Origin: G963704535 sp963704535
GTDB lineage: Bacteria; Chloroflexota; Chloroflexia; Chloroflexales; Roseiflexaceae
NCBI GenBank assembly: GCA_963704535.1
Contig: OY969916.1
Location: forward strand, 11,098,001-11,162,000
DNA: 64,000 bases
Direction: 5' to 3'
Every line of letters begins with the position of its first letter. Position 1 is the first letter of the stretch. Of the stretch, positions 43,639 to 52,349 are shown in pieces. The notes beneath the pieces were generated by a model that worked only from the letters and a program-made list of their open reading frames with translations, searched no databases and was not told the origin of the DNA. Made by a program: the position numbers and the translations under genes.

Positions 43639-45834
43639 ATGCGACGGATGTTCACCTGGCTACTGACGATTGCGAGCCCCGATGAGGATGTGCGCCGCCG
43701 CGGGCGCAATCTAGCGATCATGACGCTGGGGCTGATCATTATGGTGTTGGCGATTCTGCTCATACTGCTGTTTCATCCGATTGGGTTGAGGCCGGTCGTG
43801 TCGGCCTTTTTCTCGCTGCTGCTCTATAGCGGCATGTTGATGCTGGCCCGGCGCGGTTGGGTGACGCTCAGCGCGACGATCTTGATCGCGATCGAGGTCG
43901 CGCTGATAAACGCGAATATCGTGCAGAGTGGTACGCTGTCGGTCACGCCGTTCTTCCTGATCCTGGCGCTATTGGTCGCCAGCCTGAGTTTGCGGCCCTG
44001 GCAGATCTGGCCGGTGCTGGCCGGGACTATTGCCGGGCTGGTGATGGCAACGCTTATGCTGCCGCCCGCCGTGCTGGCTGACCCGCGAGAGTTTGCTGTT
44101 CTGGCCTGCTCGTGCTTGCTGCTGGGCGCGGTGGCGCTGATGAGCTACCTGGGCGCCAGGAGCGCCAGCACGGCGCTCGATGTTGCTCGAAGCGCCCGCG
44201 CCGAGGCAGAGGCGGCCGCCCAAGCGTTGAGCCGCGCCAATGCCAGCCTGGAGGCGACCGTGGCGGCGCGCACGGCGGCGCTCCAGGCGGCCAACGCCGA
44301 GCTTCAGCGGGCCAAAGCCTGCGCCGATACCGCCCGGCACGCCGCCGAGGAGGCCAATCAGTTCAAGACTCAGTTCTTGGCGAATATGTCGCATGAGCTG
44401 CGCACGCCGCTCAATGCGATTATCAACTTCACCGACTTTATGGGCGCGAAGCGCTACGGCACTTTGACCGAGCGCCAGCAGGAGTTGCAGCAGCGGGTGA
44501 TCAACAATGCCGAGCACTTGCTGGGGCTAATCAACGACATCCTCGACCTGTCCAAGATCGAGGCTGGGCGGATGGATCTGTTCCGCGAGCCGACCGACCT
44601 GGGCCAGATGCTGCGCGGCGTAATGTCTACTACGGTTGGCCTGACCAAAGACAAAGGGCTGGAACTGGAGTTGGAGCTGCCCGATGCGATGCCCGAAGTC
44701 AATGTCGATAAGCAGCGCATCCGCCAGGTGCTGCTCAATCTGCTTTCCAATGCGGCCAAGTTCACCGAGCAGGGCCGGATTACCCTGCGGGCGACCCTCG
44801 CCGACGAGCAGATGGTCGAGCTGGCGGTGCAGGATACCGGCATCGGCATCGCGCAGGATCGCCTGCACCTGGTGTTCGAGGAGTTCCGCCAGATCGACGG
44901 CGAGCTGACCCGCCAGCACCAGGGCACCGGGCTGGGTATGCCGATCAGCAAGCGGCTGGTCGAGCTGCACGGCGGGCGGATGTGGCTGGAGAGCACCCCC
45001 GGCGCCGGCACGACGTTCTTCTTTACCATCCCGGTGCATGAGGCGCCCGCGCCGGTGGCCTGCGTGCTCGACGCGCCGGCGGCCGATGCTGCGGCACCCG
45101 TGGTGGTGGTCGTTGACGACGACCTGGCCTCGCAGCAGATCTTGCAACTGCACCTTGGCGCGGCCGGCTATACCGTCCACGCGGTCGGCGACAGCCGCCA
45201 GGCGCTGCCGACGATCATTCAGCTCCGCCCGCAGTTGGTCATTCTGGACCTGCTGATGCCGTACAAGGATGGCTGGGAGGTCCTGGCGGAGCTGCGCACG
45301 AACCCGACCACCGCCGACATCCCGGTGGTGCTGTGCTCGATCGTCGACGAGCAGGGCATGGGGCTGGCCCTGGGGGCCAATGATTACCTGGTCAAGCCGG
45401 TGCGCGCCGATCGCTTACACGCAACCATCCAGCGCTGGTTGCAGCCGGCGGCCAGCGTCCTGGTGATCGACGACGACGAGGAGTCGCGCCAGATCCTGCG
45501 CACGCTGCTGGAAGAAGCGCAGTACCAGGTGCGCGAGGCCGACAATGGCCGGAGCGGGCTGGCGGCGGTGCAGTCGGCGACCCCCGACCTGGTCCTACTG
45601 GATCTGATGATGCCCGATATGGATGGGTTCCAGGTGCTGGCCAAACTGCGCGCCGATCCGCGCTATGCCGACCTGCCGGTGATTGTGGTGACCGCCAAGG
45701 AGTTGACGGCGCACGAGCAGGTCTGGCTGCGGGAGCGCGCCCAGGAGTACGTCCAGAAGGGCAGCCTGGCTCACACGCCTCTGCTCACCTCGATCCGGCA
45801 AATTCTCGCTAAGGAGCCTACTCATGTCGCTTAG
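43639..45834 (+). CDS. Membrane hybrid histidine kinase with two receivers
   Basis: A 731-residue kinase. About six transmembrane helices (residues 28-178) without a large outer domain, then a coiled coil (185-235). HisKA with H-box FLANMSHELRTPLN (about 250), ATPase with LLNLLSNAAKFT, DTGIGI and GTGLGMPI. The first receiver (about 490-605) has VVVDDDLASQ and VILDLLMPYKDG. The second (about 610-725) has VLVIDDDEES and VLLDLMMPDMDG. The following receiver gene starts 11 bases inside this gene, so the two are coupled and may form one phosphorelay. Confidence 0.9.
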   Translation: MRRMFTWLLTIASPDEDVRRRGRNLAIMTLGLIIMVLAILLILLFHPIGLRPVVSAFFSLLLYSGMLMLARRGWVTLSATILIAIEVALINANIVQSGTLSVTPFFLILALLVASLSLRPWQIWPVLAGTIAGLVMATLMLPPAVLADPREFAVLACSCLLLGAVALMSYLGARSASTALDVARSARAEAEAAAQALSRANASLEATVAARTAALQAANAELQRAKACADTARHAAEEANQFKTQFLANMSHELRTPLNAIINFTDFMGAKRYGTLTERQQELQQRVINNAEHLLGLINDILDLSKIEAGRMDLFREPTDLGQMLRGVMSTTVGLTKDKGLELELELPDAMPEVNVDKQRIRQVLLNLLSNAAKFTEQGRITLRATLADEQMVELAVQDTGIGIAQDRLHLVFEEFRQIDGELTRQHQGTGLGMPISKRLVELHGGRMWLESTPGAGTTFFFTIPVHEAPAPVACVLDAPAADAAAPVVVVVDDDLASQQILQLHLGAAGYTVHAVGDSRQALPTIIQLRPQLVILDLLMPYKDGWEVLAELRTNPTTADIPVVLCSIVDEQGMGLALGANDYLVKPVRADRLHATIQRWLQPAASVLVIDDDEESRQILRTLLEEAQYQVREADNGRSGLAAVQSATPDLVLLDLMMPDMDGFQVLAKLRADPRYADLPVIVVTAKELTAHEQVWLRERAQEYVQKGSLAHTPLLTSIRQILAKEPTHVA

Positions 45835-46243
45835 TGCCCATGATGCCACCGTGCTGGTGGTGGAAGACAATCCCGACAACCTGTTCATCGTCATGGATCT
45901 GCTGCGCGACGTGCTCGAAGTTCGCGTGTGCGAGGGCCGGGCGGCCGGCTGGCAGCTCTTCAAGCTGCTGCGCGATCAGCCGGCGTTGCAGCCCGACCTG
46001 ATCTTGCTGGACCTCCAGATCCCCGGCGAGGATGGCTACGGCGTGCTGGAGCGGATTCGGGCCACCCCGGCGCTCAAGCAGATCACGGTCGTGGCGGTCA
46101 CGGCGAATGTGATGCCGCAGGACGTGGCGCGGGCGCAATCGGTGGGCTTCGACGGCTTCATCGGCAAGCCGATCTCGTCGCGGCGCTTTCCGCAGCAGAT
46201 CGAGCGTATCCTGGCCGGCAAATCGGTCTGGGAGCCGCGCTGA
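45824..46243 (+). CDS. Single-domain response regulator coupled to the hybrid kinase
   Basis: A 139-residue receiver: VLVVEDNPDNLFIVMDLL, phospho-acceptor in DLILLDLQIPGEDG, Thr in AVTAN and lysine in IGKPI, the DivK/hybrid-associated type. AAGGAG before the ATG lies within the end of the kinase gene. Likely final acceptor or branch of that kinase's relay. Confidence 0.9.
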   Translation: MSLSAHDATVLVVEDNPDNLFIVMDLLRDVLEVRVCEGRAAGWQLFKLLRDQPALQPDLILLDLQIPGEDGYGVLERIRATPALKQITVVAVTANVMPQDVARAQSVGFDGFIGKPISSRRFPQQIERILAGKSVWEPR

Positions 46244-46255
46244 ACGAGCAGCGCT

Positions 46256-46300
46256 TCGTAGAAAGGGGGTGTTGAGGGGAAAGCCCTTCAACACCCCCTA
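46256..46300. repeat. Short hairpin GGGGGTGTTGAGGGG / CCCTTCAACACCCCC
   Basis: A stem of 15 bp with one mismatch around AAAG, 13 bases after the receiver stop. A degenerate member of the G-rich palindrome class; terminator function is plausible. Confidence 0.6.
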
Positions 46301-46348
46301 TTTGTACACCGCCCGTTCAGATGATAAGATGACAAGATGAAGGGGCCT

Positions 46349-46452
46349 CAGAGACCGTTTGAAAAGGGGGAGTTTGAGGGGGTCTCCCCTCAAGAATCCC
46401 CTTTCCACCACGGATCATAGGCGAGACAATGCCCTTTCAAACAGTTTCTCAG
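46349..46452. repeat. R1 palindromic element, full length
   Basis: Best full-length copy, with ends GAGACCGTTTGAAAAGGG and CCCTTTCAAACAGTTTCTC in inverted orientation, core GAGGGGGTCTCCCCTC, and CTTTCCACCACGGATCATAGG inside. Length about 104 bp. Confidence 0.8.
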
Positions 46453-46483
46453 ACAAATCGTAAATCGTAAAAGCGAGGAGACG

Positions 46484-48427
46484 ATGACTCAGACCAACCA
46501 GCCGGGGCCGGTGGACTCCTCGGCGAGCCCGTACTGCACATGGCGAACGCTGCCGTTTTCGGCGGCGCGGATCACCGATGGGTTTTGGGCCACGTATCAA
46601 CAGACCAATCGCCGGATCAGCTTGCGGCATGGCTATAAGATGCTGGAGCGGGCCGGTAACTTGCCTAATCTGAGGCTGGCGGCCGGCTGGACCACCGGCG
46701 TCTACACCGGCCGCAATTTCTCCGATGAGACGGTATACAAGTGGCTTGAGGCGCTGGCCTGGGAGCTGGGCAACCAGCCGGACGGCGGATTGCAGCGCAT
46801 GGCCGACGAGGTCATTGGCCTGGTTGCGGCCGCGCAGCGACCCGACGGCTACCTGAACAGCTACTACCAGGTGGCGGCCCCCGACCAGCGCTGGGCCGAT
46901 CTCGACCATGGCCACGAGCTGTACTGCGCCGGCCACCTCTTCCAGGCGGCGATTGCATTCCAGCGCGCCATCGGCGATGGCCGGCTGCTGGAGGTCGCAT
47001 GCCGGCTGGCCGACCATATCGATACCGTCTTTGGCCCGGATAAGCGCCAGGGCACCTGCGGCCACCCGCAAATTGAAATGTCGCTGGTTGAGCTGTATCG
47101 CTGTACGCGAGAGCATCGATATCTGCAACTGGCCCAATTTTTCATCGACCAGCGCGGCCGGCGCACCATGCGCGGGCTGGGCGCCGATGGGCCGGAGTAT
47201 CACCAGGATCACGTTCCCGTTCGCGAGGTGCGGGCCGCCGCCGGCCACGCGGTCCGGCAGATGTACCTGGCGACCGGCATCAGCGACGTCGGCCTCGAAA
47301 CGGGCGAAGCGGCGCTGGTCGAGGCGAGCGATCGGCTCTGGCACGACATCGCCACCACCAAGCTGCACCTCACCGGCGGCGTGGGATCACGGTTCGACGG
47401 CGAGGCGTTCGGCGAGCCGTATGAGTTGCCGGCCGACCAGTGCTACTGCGAAACATGCGCCGCGATCGGGAGCCTGATGTGGAATTGGCGGCTGCTGCTG
47501 ATGACCGGCGCGGGCCGGCACGCCGACCTGATCGAGCGCACGCTGTACAATGGCATCCTCGGTAGCCCCAGCCTCGACGGCGCACACTACTTCTACGTCA
47601 ACCCCTTGATGCAGCGTAATAGCGGTTCCAGGCGCATGTCGAGCGACCCGCTGAACAGCCGGGCCTTCGTCTCTCGGCCCGAGTGGCACACGGTGGCCTG
47701 CTGCCCGCCAAATGTGATGCGGCTGCTCGCGTCGCTCAGCCATTACCTGGCGACCTACGATCAGCACGGCATTCAGATCCACCAGTATGCCACGGCGGAT
47801 ATCGCGGCCAGCCCGGGCGCCGGCGCCGTCGCGCTGCGGATGGCGACCGACTATCCGTGGAACGGCACGATCCGCCTGACGATCGTCGAAACTGCGGGGG
47901 GCGAGTGGACCCTGCGCTTGCGTATCCCGGCCTGGTGCGGCGGCTATCGCCTGGCCGTCGATGGCGAGCCGGTCGAGCAGCGCGCGACGCCGGATGGCTA
48001 CCTTGCGCTGACCCGCGCCTGGCGTGCGGGCACCACAATCGTCCTCGATCTGGACATGGAGCCGGAGCTGGTTGCTCCCAACCCACGCATCGACGCCGTG
48101 CGCGGCTGCCTGGCCATCCAGCGCGGCCCGCTGGTATACTGCCTGGAGGGTCACGACCAGCCGGCAGGCGTCGAGTTGCTGGACATCCAGATCGATCCCG
48201 ATGCGCCGCTGGGCACCCAGTGGAGCCCGGCCCTGTTCGGTGGCGCGATGCTGGTCCACGCCGGCGGCTACGCGCTCGATCCGGCGCAGTGGCACGGGGC
48301 GCTCTACCGGCCGCTCACCGGCGGCGACCATCCGCGGCGACAGCCGCTCACACTGACGGCGATCCCCTACTATGCCTGGGCCAACCGCAGCCCGGCAAGT
48401 ATGCGCGTGTGGGTGCCGCGCGCCTGA
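46484..48427 (+). CDS. Glycoside hydrolase family 127 (beta-L-arabinofuranosidase-like)
   Basis: A 647-residue enzyme of the GH127/DUF1680 family, which cleaves beta-L-arabinofuranose from plant glycoproteins or related glycans. Visible are ITDGFWATYQQTNR at the N-terminus, an (alpha/alpha)6 barrel with GHELYCAGHLFQAAIAF, the catalytic/zinc region CYCETCAAIG (about 323-332), and AVACCPPNVMRLLASL-like HTVACCPPN (about 405). A beta-sandwich domain closes the protein. No signal peptide, so it acts on imported sugars. AGGAG precedes the ATG. No transporter is adjacent. Confidence 0.9.
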   Translation: MTQTNQPGPVDSSASPYCTWRTLPFSAARITDGFWATYQQTNRRISLRHGYKMLERAGNLPNLRLAAGWTTGVYTGRNFSDETVYKWLEALAWELGNQPDGGLQRMADEVIGLVAAAQRPDGYLNSYYQVAAPDQRWADLDHGHELYCAGHLFQAAIAFQRAIGDGRLLEVACRLADHIDTVFGPDKRQGTCGHPQIEMSLVELYRCTREHRYLQLAQFFIDQRGRRTMRGLGADGPEYHQDHVPVREVRAAAGHAVRQMYLATGISDVGLETGEAALVEASDRLWHDIATTKLHLTGGVGSRFDGEAFGEPYELPADQCYCETCAAIGSLMWNWRLLLMTGAGRHADLIERTLYNGILGSPSLDGAHYFYVNPLMQRNSGSRRMSSDPLNSRAFVSRPEWHTVACCPPNVMRLLASLSHYLATYDQHGIQIHQYATADIAASPGAGAVALRMATDYPWNGTIRLTIVETAGGEWTLRLRIPAWCGGYRLAVDGEPVEQRATPDGYLALTRAWRAGTTIVLDLDMEPELVAPNPRIDAVRGCLAIQRGPLVYCLEGHDQPAGVELLDIQIDPDAPLGTQWSPALFGGAMLVHAGGYALDPAQWHGALYRPLTGGDHPRRQPLTLTAIPYYAWANRSPASMRVWVPRA

Positions 48428-48490
48428 GGGGCTGTTTGAAAAGGGGGAGATTGAGGAGGGCCTCCCCTCAAGAATCTCCTTTCCGCTTCT
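48428..48490. repeat. R1-like element (left half)
   Basis: CTGTTTGAAAAGGGGGAGATTGA, core GAGGGCCTCCCCTC and AAGAATCTCCTTTCC. The right TTCAAACAG end is missing. Begins just after the GH127 stop. Confidence 0.7.
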
Positions 48491-48503
48491 GAAAGGCAAG
48501 CCG

Positions 48504-49022
48504 ATGAACATCCTAGAGACCCCGCGACTCATCCTGCGGCGCCTGCTGCCGGACGATCTCGATAGGCTGTTTGCGCTTTACAGCGACCAAGAGATCCGGC
48601 GCTATTTCCCCGAGGGCATCTTGACCTATGAAGAAACCAAGGAAGAGTTAGAATGGTTTCTCAATGGGCATCCAGAGCACCCGGAGTTGGGCCTCTGGGC
48701 GACCATCCATAAAGAAACCAACCAGTTCATTGGTCGCTGTGGGCTGCTGCCGTGGACGATCGATCAGCGCTCGGAAGTGGAAGTGGCCTATTTGCTGGCC
48801 AAGGAATATTGGGGGCAGGGGTTGGCGTCCGAGGCGGCGCAGGGCATCCTCGATTATGGCTTCGAGCAGTTGGGATTATCGCGCTTAATCTGCATGATCG
48901 ACCCGCGTAATCAGGCTTCCATCAAGGTTGCCAGGAGGATCGGCATGACCTTTGAAAGAGAAGCAGAGGATGAGAAGGGGCTGTTTCTGATTTACTCAAG
49001 AAATAAGCAGCTCAATATTTGA
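48504..49022 (+). CDS. GNAT N-acetyltransferase, RimJ/RimL type
   Basis: A 172-residue acetyltransferase: ETPRLILRRLLPDDLDRLFAL at the N-terminus, VEVAYLLAKEYWGQGLASEAAQ (acetyl-CoA loop), and IDPRNQASIKVARRIGM near the end. This type acetylates ribosomal N-termini, antibiotics or small amines; the substrate is not readable. ATG at 48504 with AAAGG 8 bases before. The promoter for the sigma gene begins at its stop codon. Confidence 0.87.
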   Translation: MNILETPRLILRRLLPDDLDRLFALYSDQEIRRYFPEGILTYEETKEELEWFLNGHPEHPELGLWATIHKETNQFIGRCGLLPWTIDQRSEVEVAYLLAKEYWGQGLASEAAQGILDYGFEQLGLSRLICMIDPRNQASIKVARRIGMTFEREAEDEKGLFLIYSRNKQLNI

Positions 49023-49047
49023 CATAACTTCAAATTTATGGTATACT
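49019..49047 (+). promoter_or_regulatory. Strong sigma-70 promoter upstream of the sigma factor gene
   Basis: TTGACA (49019-49024) and TATACT (49042-49047) separated by 17 bases. A second TTGACATAA lies at 49118, without a good -10 at the right distance. Between them CTACCGCCCTA (about 49046) and TAGGGCGGTAG (about 49097) form an inverted repeat 40 bases apart, possibly an operator or an RNA stem. Confidence 0.75.
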
Positions 49048-49153
49048 ACCGCCCTACCGAAAATGTCCTGTCGTGATAGCAGCAATAAAGTAGGACTAGG
49101 GCGGTAGAAACCAAAGTTTGACATAATCTTACATCTATAGTGGACCGTCTATC

Positions 49154-50326
49154 GTGTCACAAACGTCTCACTCTTCAGGATTAGATGTTCACAAATGCCA
49201 ACACCCAACCCTCACCTTCGGGCGGGGGTTTTGTATGCGAAAGGCGAGGTTCAACGTGAAGCCTCTATTTGTTGACACTGAGATGTTGATCGATAATCTG
49301 GATCTGGACGAAGGGGCGCAGGGACACGCCGATCTGGTGGCTGCCCTGGACGCGCGGGAGGACCGTGAGACAGACAATGGAGCGCGGCCGAAACCGGCGG
49401 CAGCTCTCGCAGGGGAGCTATCGTTCAATTCGATCCAGGCTTATATGCAGGAGATCGGGCGCGTCCGGCTCCTGAACGCCGCCGAGGAGGTCGAGCTAGC
49501 CGAGCGGATACAGCGTGGCAAGGCCGCCGAGCATCGACTTGGGACGGGGGAGCCGCTCACGCCGTCGCTGCGGGCCGCCCTCCAATCCGACATCGCACAG
49601 GGGCAGGCAGCACGCCAGCACCTCATCCGGGCCAATCTGCGCCTGGTGGTGAGCATCGCCAAGAAGTACGCCGGCCAGGGGCTGACGTTCATGGACCTGA
49701 TCCAGGAGGGCAATATCGGCCTGATGCGGGCTGTGGAGAAGTTCGACATCACCAGGGGCAACCGCTTCTCGACCTACGCGACTTGGTGGATACGCCAGGC
49801 GGTGTCGCGCTCCCTGGCCGAGCAGAGCCGCACGATCCGGCTGCCGGTGCATATGAGCGAGGCGCTAGGGCAGGTCAAGCGGGCCGACGAGCGGCTGGCT
49901 CAGACGCTGGGGCGCCAGCCGACGATGGAGGAGCTGGCGACGGCGCTCGGCCAGCCGATCGAGAAGATTGCTCGCGTGCGCGAAGCGATGCGGCAGCCGA
50001 TCTCGATCGAGACGCCGGTAGGCGAGGATGGCGGGAGCACGCTGGGCCAGTTCATCGAGGACACAGGAGAGATGTCGCCCGAGGAGAAGGCAGTGGGTGG
50101 GCTGCTCCAGCAGGACCTGGCTGCGGCGCTGGCCGGGTTAAGTGAGCGCGAGCGGCGCATCCTGAGCCTGCGCTATGGGATCGAGGATGGGGAGCCGCGC
50201 ACGCTGGAGCAGGTCGGCAAGGTCATGGGCATGACGCGCGAGCGGGCGCGCCAGATCGAGGCCGAGGCGCTGCGGCGCTTGCGCGCCTCCGAGTTCGGCC
50301 GCCACTTGCACGAGTATCTCACGTAG
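49154..50326 (+). CDS. RNA polymerase sigma-70 family factor (primary-like, group 2)
   Basis: Up to 390 residues. Regions visible: 1.2 (SIQAYMQEIGRVRLLNAAEEVELAERI), 2.1-2.4 (LRLVVSIAKKYAGQGLTFMDLIQEGNIGLM, then ATWWIRQAVSRSLAEQSRTIRLP), 3 and 4.2 (LEQVGKVMGMTRERARQIEAEALRRLR). Region 1.1 is absent, as in group 2 or compact primary factors. The start is uncertain: GTG 49154, ATG 49235 (behind a hairpin) or ATG 49283; the sequence before residue 28 looks non-conserved. I favour 49235 or later. It recognises -35/-10 promoters of the usual kind. Confidence 0.9.
   Translation: MSQTSHSSGLDVHKCQHPTLTFGRGFCMRKARFNVKPLFVDTEMLIDNLDLDEGAQGHADLVAALDAREDRETDNGARPKPAAALAGELSFNSIQAYMQEIGRVRLLNAAEEVELAERIQRGKAAEHRLGTGEPLTPSLRAALQSDIAQGQAARQHLIRANLRLVVSIAKKYAGQGLTFMDLIQEGNIGLMRAVEKFDITRGNRFSTYATWWIRQAVSRSLAEQSRTIRLPVHMSEALGQVKRADERLAQTLGRQPTMEELATALGQPIEKIARVREAMRQPISIETPVGEDGGSTLGQFIEDTGEMSPEEKAVGGLLQQDLAAALAGLSERERRILSLRYGIEDGEPRTLEQVGKVMGMTRERARQIEAEALRRLRASEFGRHLHEYLT
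49195..49232 (+). terminator. Candidate UUCG-loop attenuator before the sigma factor
   Basis: CCCTCACC-TTCG-GGCGGGGG followed by TTTTG is shaped like an intrinsic terminator with a UUCG tetraloop. It lies downstream of the promoter and ahead of the ATG at 49235. If the protein starts at the GTG at 49154 the hairpin would be inside the gene; if at 49235 or 49283 it is a leader attenuator. Confidence 0.45.
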
Positions 50327-50335
50327 AGCGTCCCA

Positions 50336-50396
50336 GCGTGAAACGTGAAACGTGATGCGTGAGAGCCTTTCACGTTTCACGTTTTACGTTTCACGC
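50336..50396. repeat. ACGTGAA heptamer hairpin after the sigma gene
   Basis: GCGTGAAACGTGAAACGTG (50336-50354) is complementary to CACGTTTCACG...TTTCACGC (50371-50396). Heptamer unit CGTGAAA. Likely terminator between the sigma and LacI genes. Confidence 0.8.
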
Positions 50397-50440
50397 GCGC
50401 TTTGGGATGAAGAAGAAGTTCAGCGTCCCTTAGAAACCCC

Positions 50441-50499
50441 TTGACACGTCCACCTCCTCGTGATATGATTAATGCGAATTAGTAATCCGCATTAATCAT
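50441..50499 (+). promoter_or_regulatory. Promoter and palindromic operator of the LacI-type gene
   Basis: TTGACA (50441-50446) and TATGAT (50464-50469) with 17-base spacing. A perfect inverted repeat with 12-base arms, ATGATTAATGCG (50465-50476) and CGCATTAATCAT (50488-50499), starts in the -10 box. A repressor on this site would block its own transcription. Autoregulation is inferred from position. Confidence 0.8.
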
Positions 50500-50508
50500 G
50501 GGGTTGAT

Positions 50509-51540
50509 GTGGCACCTCAGTCCAAATCATCCAAGCCCAAGCCCCCATCCATGTATGATGTCGCCCGCTTGGCGGCTGTCTCCCGAACCACCGTCTCCTT
50601 CGTCGTCAACAATGTGCCCAATGTCAACATCGCCCAGGAAACTCGCGATCGTGTGTGGGCGGCCGTCGAGCAGCTTGGCTGGCGTCCCAATGCCATGGCC
50701 CGCGGCCTCAGTTTGCGCCGCTCCCAAACCATCGGCTTGATCTCCGACGAGATCGCCACCTCCTCGCACGCCGGCAAGATCATCCAGGGTGCCCAGGATG
50801 CCGCCTGGGCCCAGACCAAGATGCTGCTGGTGATCAATACTGCCAATAATCGCGAGATCGAGCGCGCCACTCTGGAGATGATGCTGGAGCGGCAGGTCGA
50901 GGGCCTGATCTACGCGACGATGTACCATCGTGAGGTCGTACCGCCTGCGGCCCTCGCGCAGGTGCCAGCGGTGCTGCTCAATTGCTATGTCGCCGACCGC
51001 TCGCTGCCATCGGTCGTGCCGGATGAGGTGCAGGGCGGCTGGACGGCGACCGAGCTGCTGCTACGCAAGGGCCATCGTCGCATCGGGCTCGTCAACGAAA
51101 TCGGCCCGCTGCCGGCGATGTTCGGGCGCCTCGATGGCTACAAGCAGGCGCTTGGCTCCTACGGTGTGCCGTTCGAGCCGGGCCTGGTGCGCGCCGGGAC
51201 GGCTACCGCCGAGGGTGGCTACCGCTGCGCGACCGAGCTGATGCGGCTCTCCGAGCGGCCGACGGCGCTGTTCTGCTACAACGACTCGATGGCCATGGGC
51301 GCCTACGACGTGGTCAGGGAGCTGGGGCTCACGATCCCCGGAGATGTGGCGATCGTGGGCTTTGATAATCACGAGCTGATCGCGGCGCAGTTGCGGCCGC
51401 CACTGACCACGATCGAGCTGCCGCACTACGAGATGGGGCAGTGGGCGGTGCAGTACTTGCTGGAGCAGGCCAACGGCCCAGAGCCGCAGCCGGTCCAACA
51501 GACGATCGTATGCCCGCTGATCGAGCGAGCCTCGGCCTGA
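50509..51540 (+). CDS. LacI family transcriptional regulator
   Basis: A 343-residue repressor. HTH and hinge: MYDVARLAAVSRTTVSFVVNN (about 15-35) and RPNAMARGLSLRRSQTIGLI. The periplasmic-binding-protein-like effector domain follows, with GLIYATMYHRE, AVLLNCYVADRSLPSVVPDE and DVAIVGFDNHELIAAQLRPPLTTI. It probably senses a sugar, but the ligand cannot be read. GTG at 50509 with GGGG upstream; ATG 50551 would remove only a basic tail. No sugar operon is adjacent; the GH127 gene lies 2 kb upstream. Confidence 0.9.
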   Translation: MAPQSKSSKPKPPSMYDVARLAAVSRTTVSFVVNNVPNVNIAQETRDRVWAAVEQLGWRPNAMARGLSLRRSQTIGLISDEIATSSHAGKIIQGAQDAAWAQTKMLLVINTANNREIERATLEMMLERQVEGLIYATMYHREVVPPAALAQVPAVLLNCYVADRSLPSVVPDEVQGGWTATELLLRKGHRRIGLVNEIGPLPAMFGRLDGYKQALGSYGVPFEPGLVRAGTATAEGGYRCATELMRLSERPTALFCYNDSMAMGAYDVVRELGLTIPGDVAIVGFDNHELIAAQLRPPLTTIELPHYEMGQWAVQYLLEQANGPEPQPVQQTIVCPLIERASA

Positions 51541-51603
51541 GAGACGGTCTAAAAGGGGGAGTTTGAGGGGAAGCCCTCTCAAGAATCCCTTTCCACTATC
51601 AGC
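51540..51603. repeat. R1-like element (left half)
   Basis: GAGACGGTCTAAAAGGGGGAGTTTGA, core GAGGGGAAGCCCTCTC and AAGAATCCCTTTCCACTATC. Its start coincides with the LacI stop codon. Confidence 0.65.
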
Positions 51604-51770
51604 CCTTCGATACGGCTGCACCGGGGTACCCTATGGGTCCAGGATGCGGTTATTCGGATAAGAACCACCCGACTCTTTTCCCCATCAGGGCATAGCCGTT
51701 CCCACATTCCATAACAGAACAGTTCCTATTTCTCCACGAAAACGCCACTTTTATCGCCCCTCTTACGTGA

Positions 51771-51862
51771 TATAGTCTGATTGCACTGTCTGCCCCGTAT
51801 TGCGACCGCCATAGACCCCCGTTATAGTCGGATTGCATCGTCTGCCCCGTATTGCGACCGCC
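51771..51862. repeat. Two 40-bp direct repeats upstream of a receiver gene
   Basis: Copies at 51771-51810 and 51823-51862 differ at only a few positions. Each starts with TATAGTC and ends with CCCCGTATTGCGACCGCC. A degenerate third TATCGCCC...-like stretch may precede them. They lie in the 370-bp gap between the LacI gene and the chemosensory-type operon and could be binding sites or promoter duplications. Confidence 0.75.
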
Positions 51863-51910
51863 GTATGGCCCGTGTTGTGGAGAGTCGTTTTGACGCGACT
51901 GAGGTTTACT

Positions 51911-52291
51911 ATGTCTGAAAATGATCCTATTCTGCTCTTTGAGGACAATCCCAGCCAGGCGCTCTACCTTCAGAGCATCCTTCAGGGTGGGGGCTACCAG
52001 GTGCGGGTTGCTCACGACGGCGGCGACGGCTGGCGCCTGGCGCGCACCGCCCGCCCACGGCTCATCCTGCTTGATGTCGGGCTCCCGACGCTGGACGGCT
52101 TTCAGGTGCTGAAGCGACTCGAGCATGACCAGGCCACTGCCAGCATCCCGGTGATCATGCTTACGGCCGCCGATGAGCCGGATGCCGTGGCGCGGGCGTT
52201 GGCGATGGGCGCTGACGACTACCTTTGTAAGGATGATGCCGGGGAGCAACTCTGTGCTGTTGTTCAGCAATTGTTAGAGTCTCTTAGCTAG
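51911..52291 (+). CDS. Single-domain response regulator of the chemosensory-type operon
   Basis: A 126-residue receiver: ILLFEDNPSQALYLQSIL, phospho-acceptor in RLILLDVGLPTLDG, Thr in MLTAAD and lysine replaced by CKDD at the usual KP position, so the last contact is altered. ATG at 51911 has GAGG 8 bases before. First gene of a run that continues with a chemoreceptor and a CheA hybrid, so CheA is its probable donor. Confidence 0.87.
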   Translation: MSENDPILLFEDNPSQALYLQSILQGGGYQVRVAHDGGDGWRLARTARPRLILLDVGLPTLDGFQVLKRLEHDQATASIPVIMLTAADEPDAVARALAMGADDYLCKDDAGEQLCAVVQQLLESLS

Positions 52292-52349
52292 TGGGGAGAT
52301 TGAGGGGGCTGGCTCCTCAAACCCCCGCCTCTCTTTATCAGGAGCAAGC

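Noticed and set aside
46484..51540. GH127 gene as a target of the LacI regulator at 50.5 kb
   Set aside because: The palindrome found before the LacI gene is not seen before the GH127 gene, and two unrelated genes lie between.
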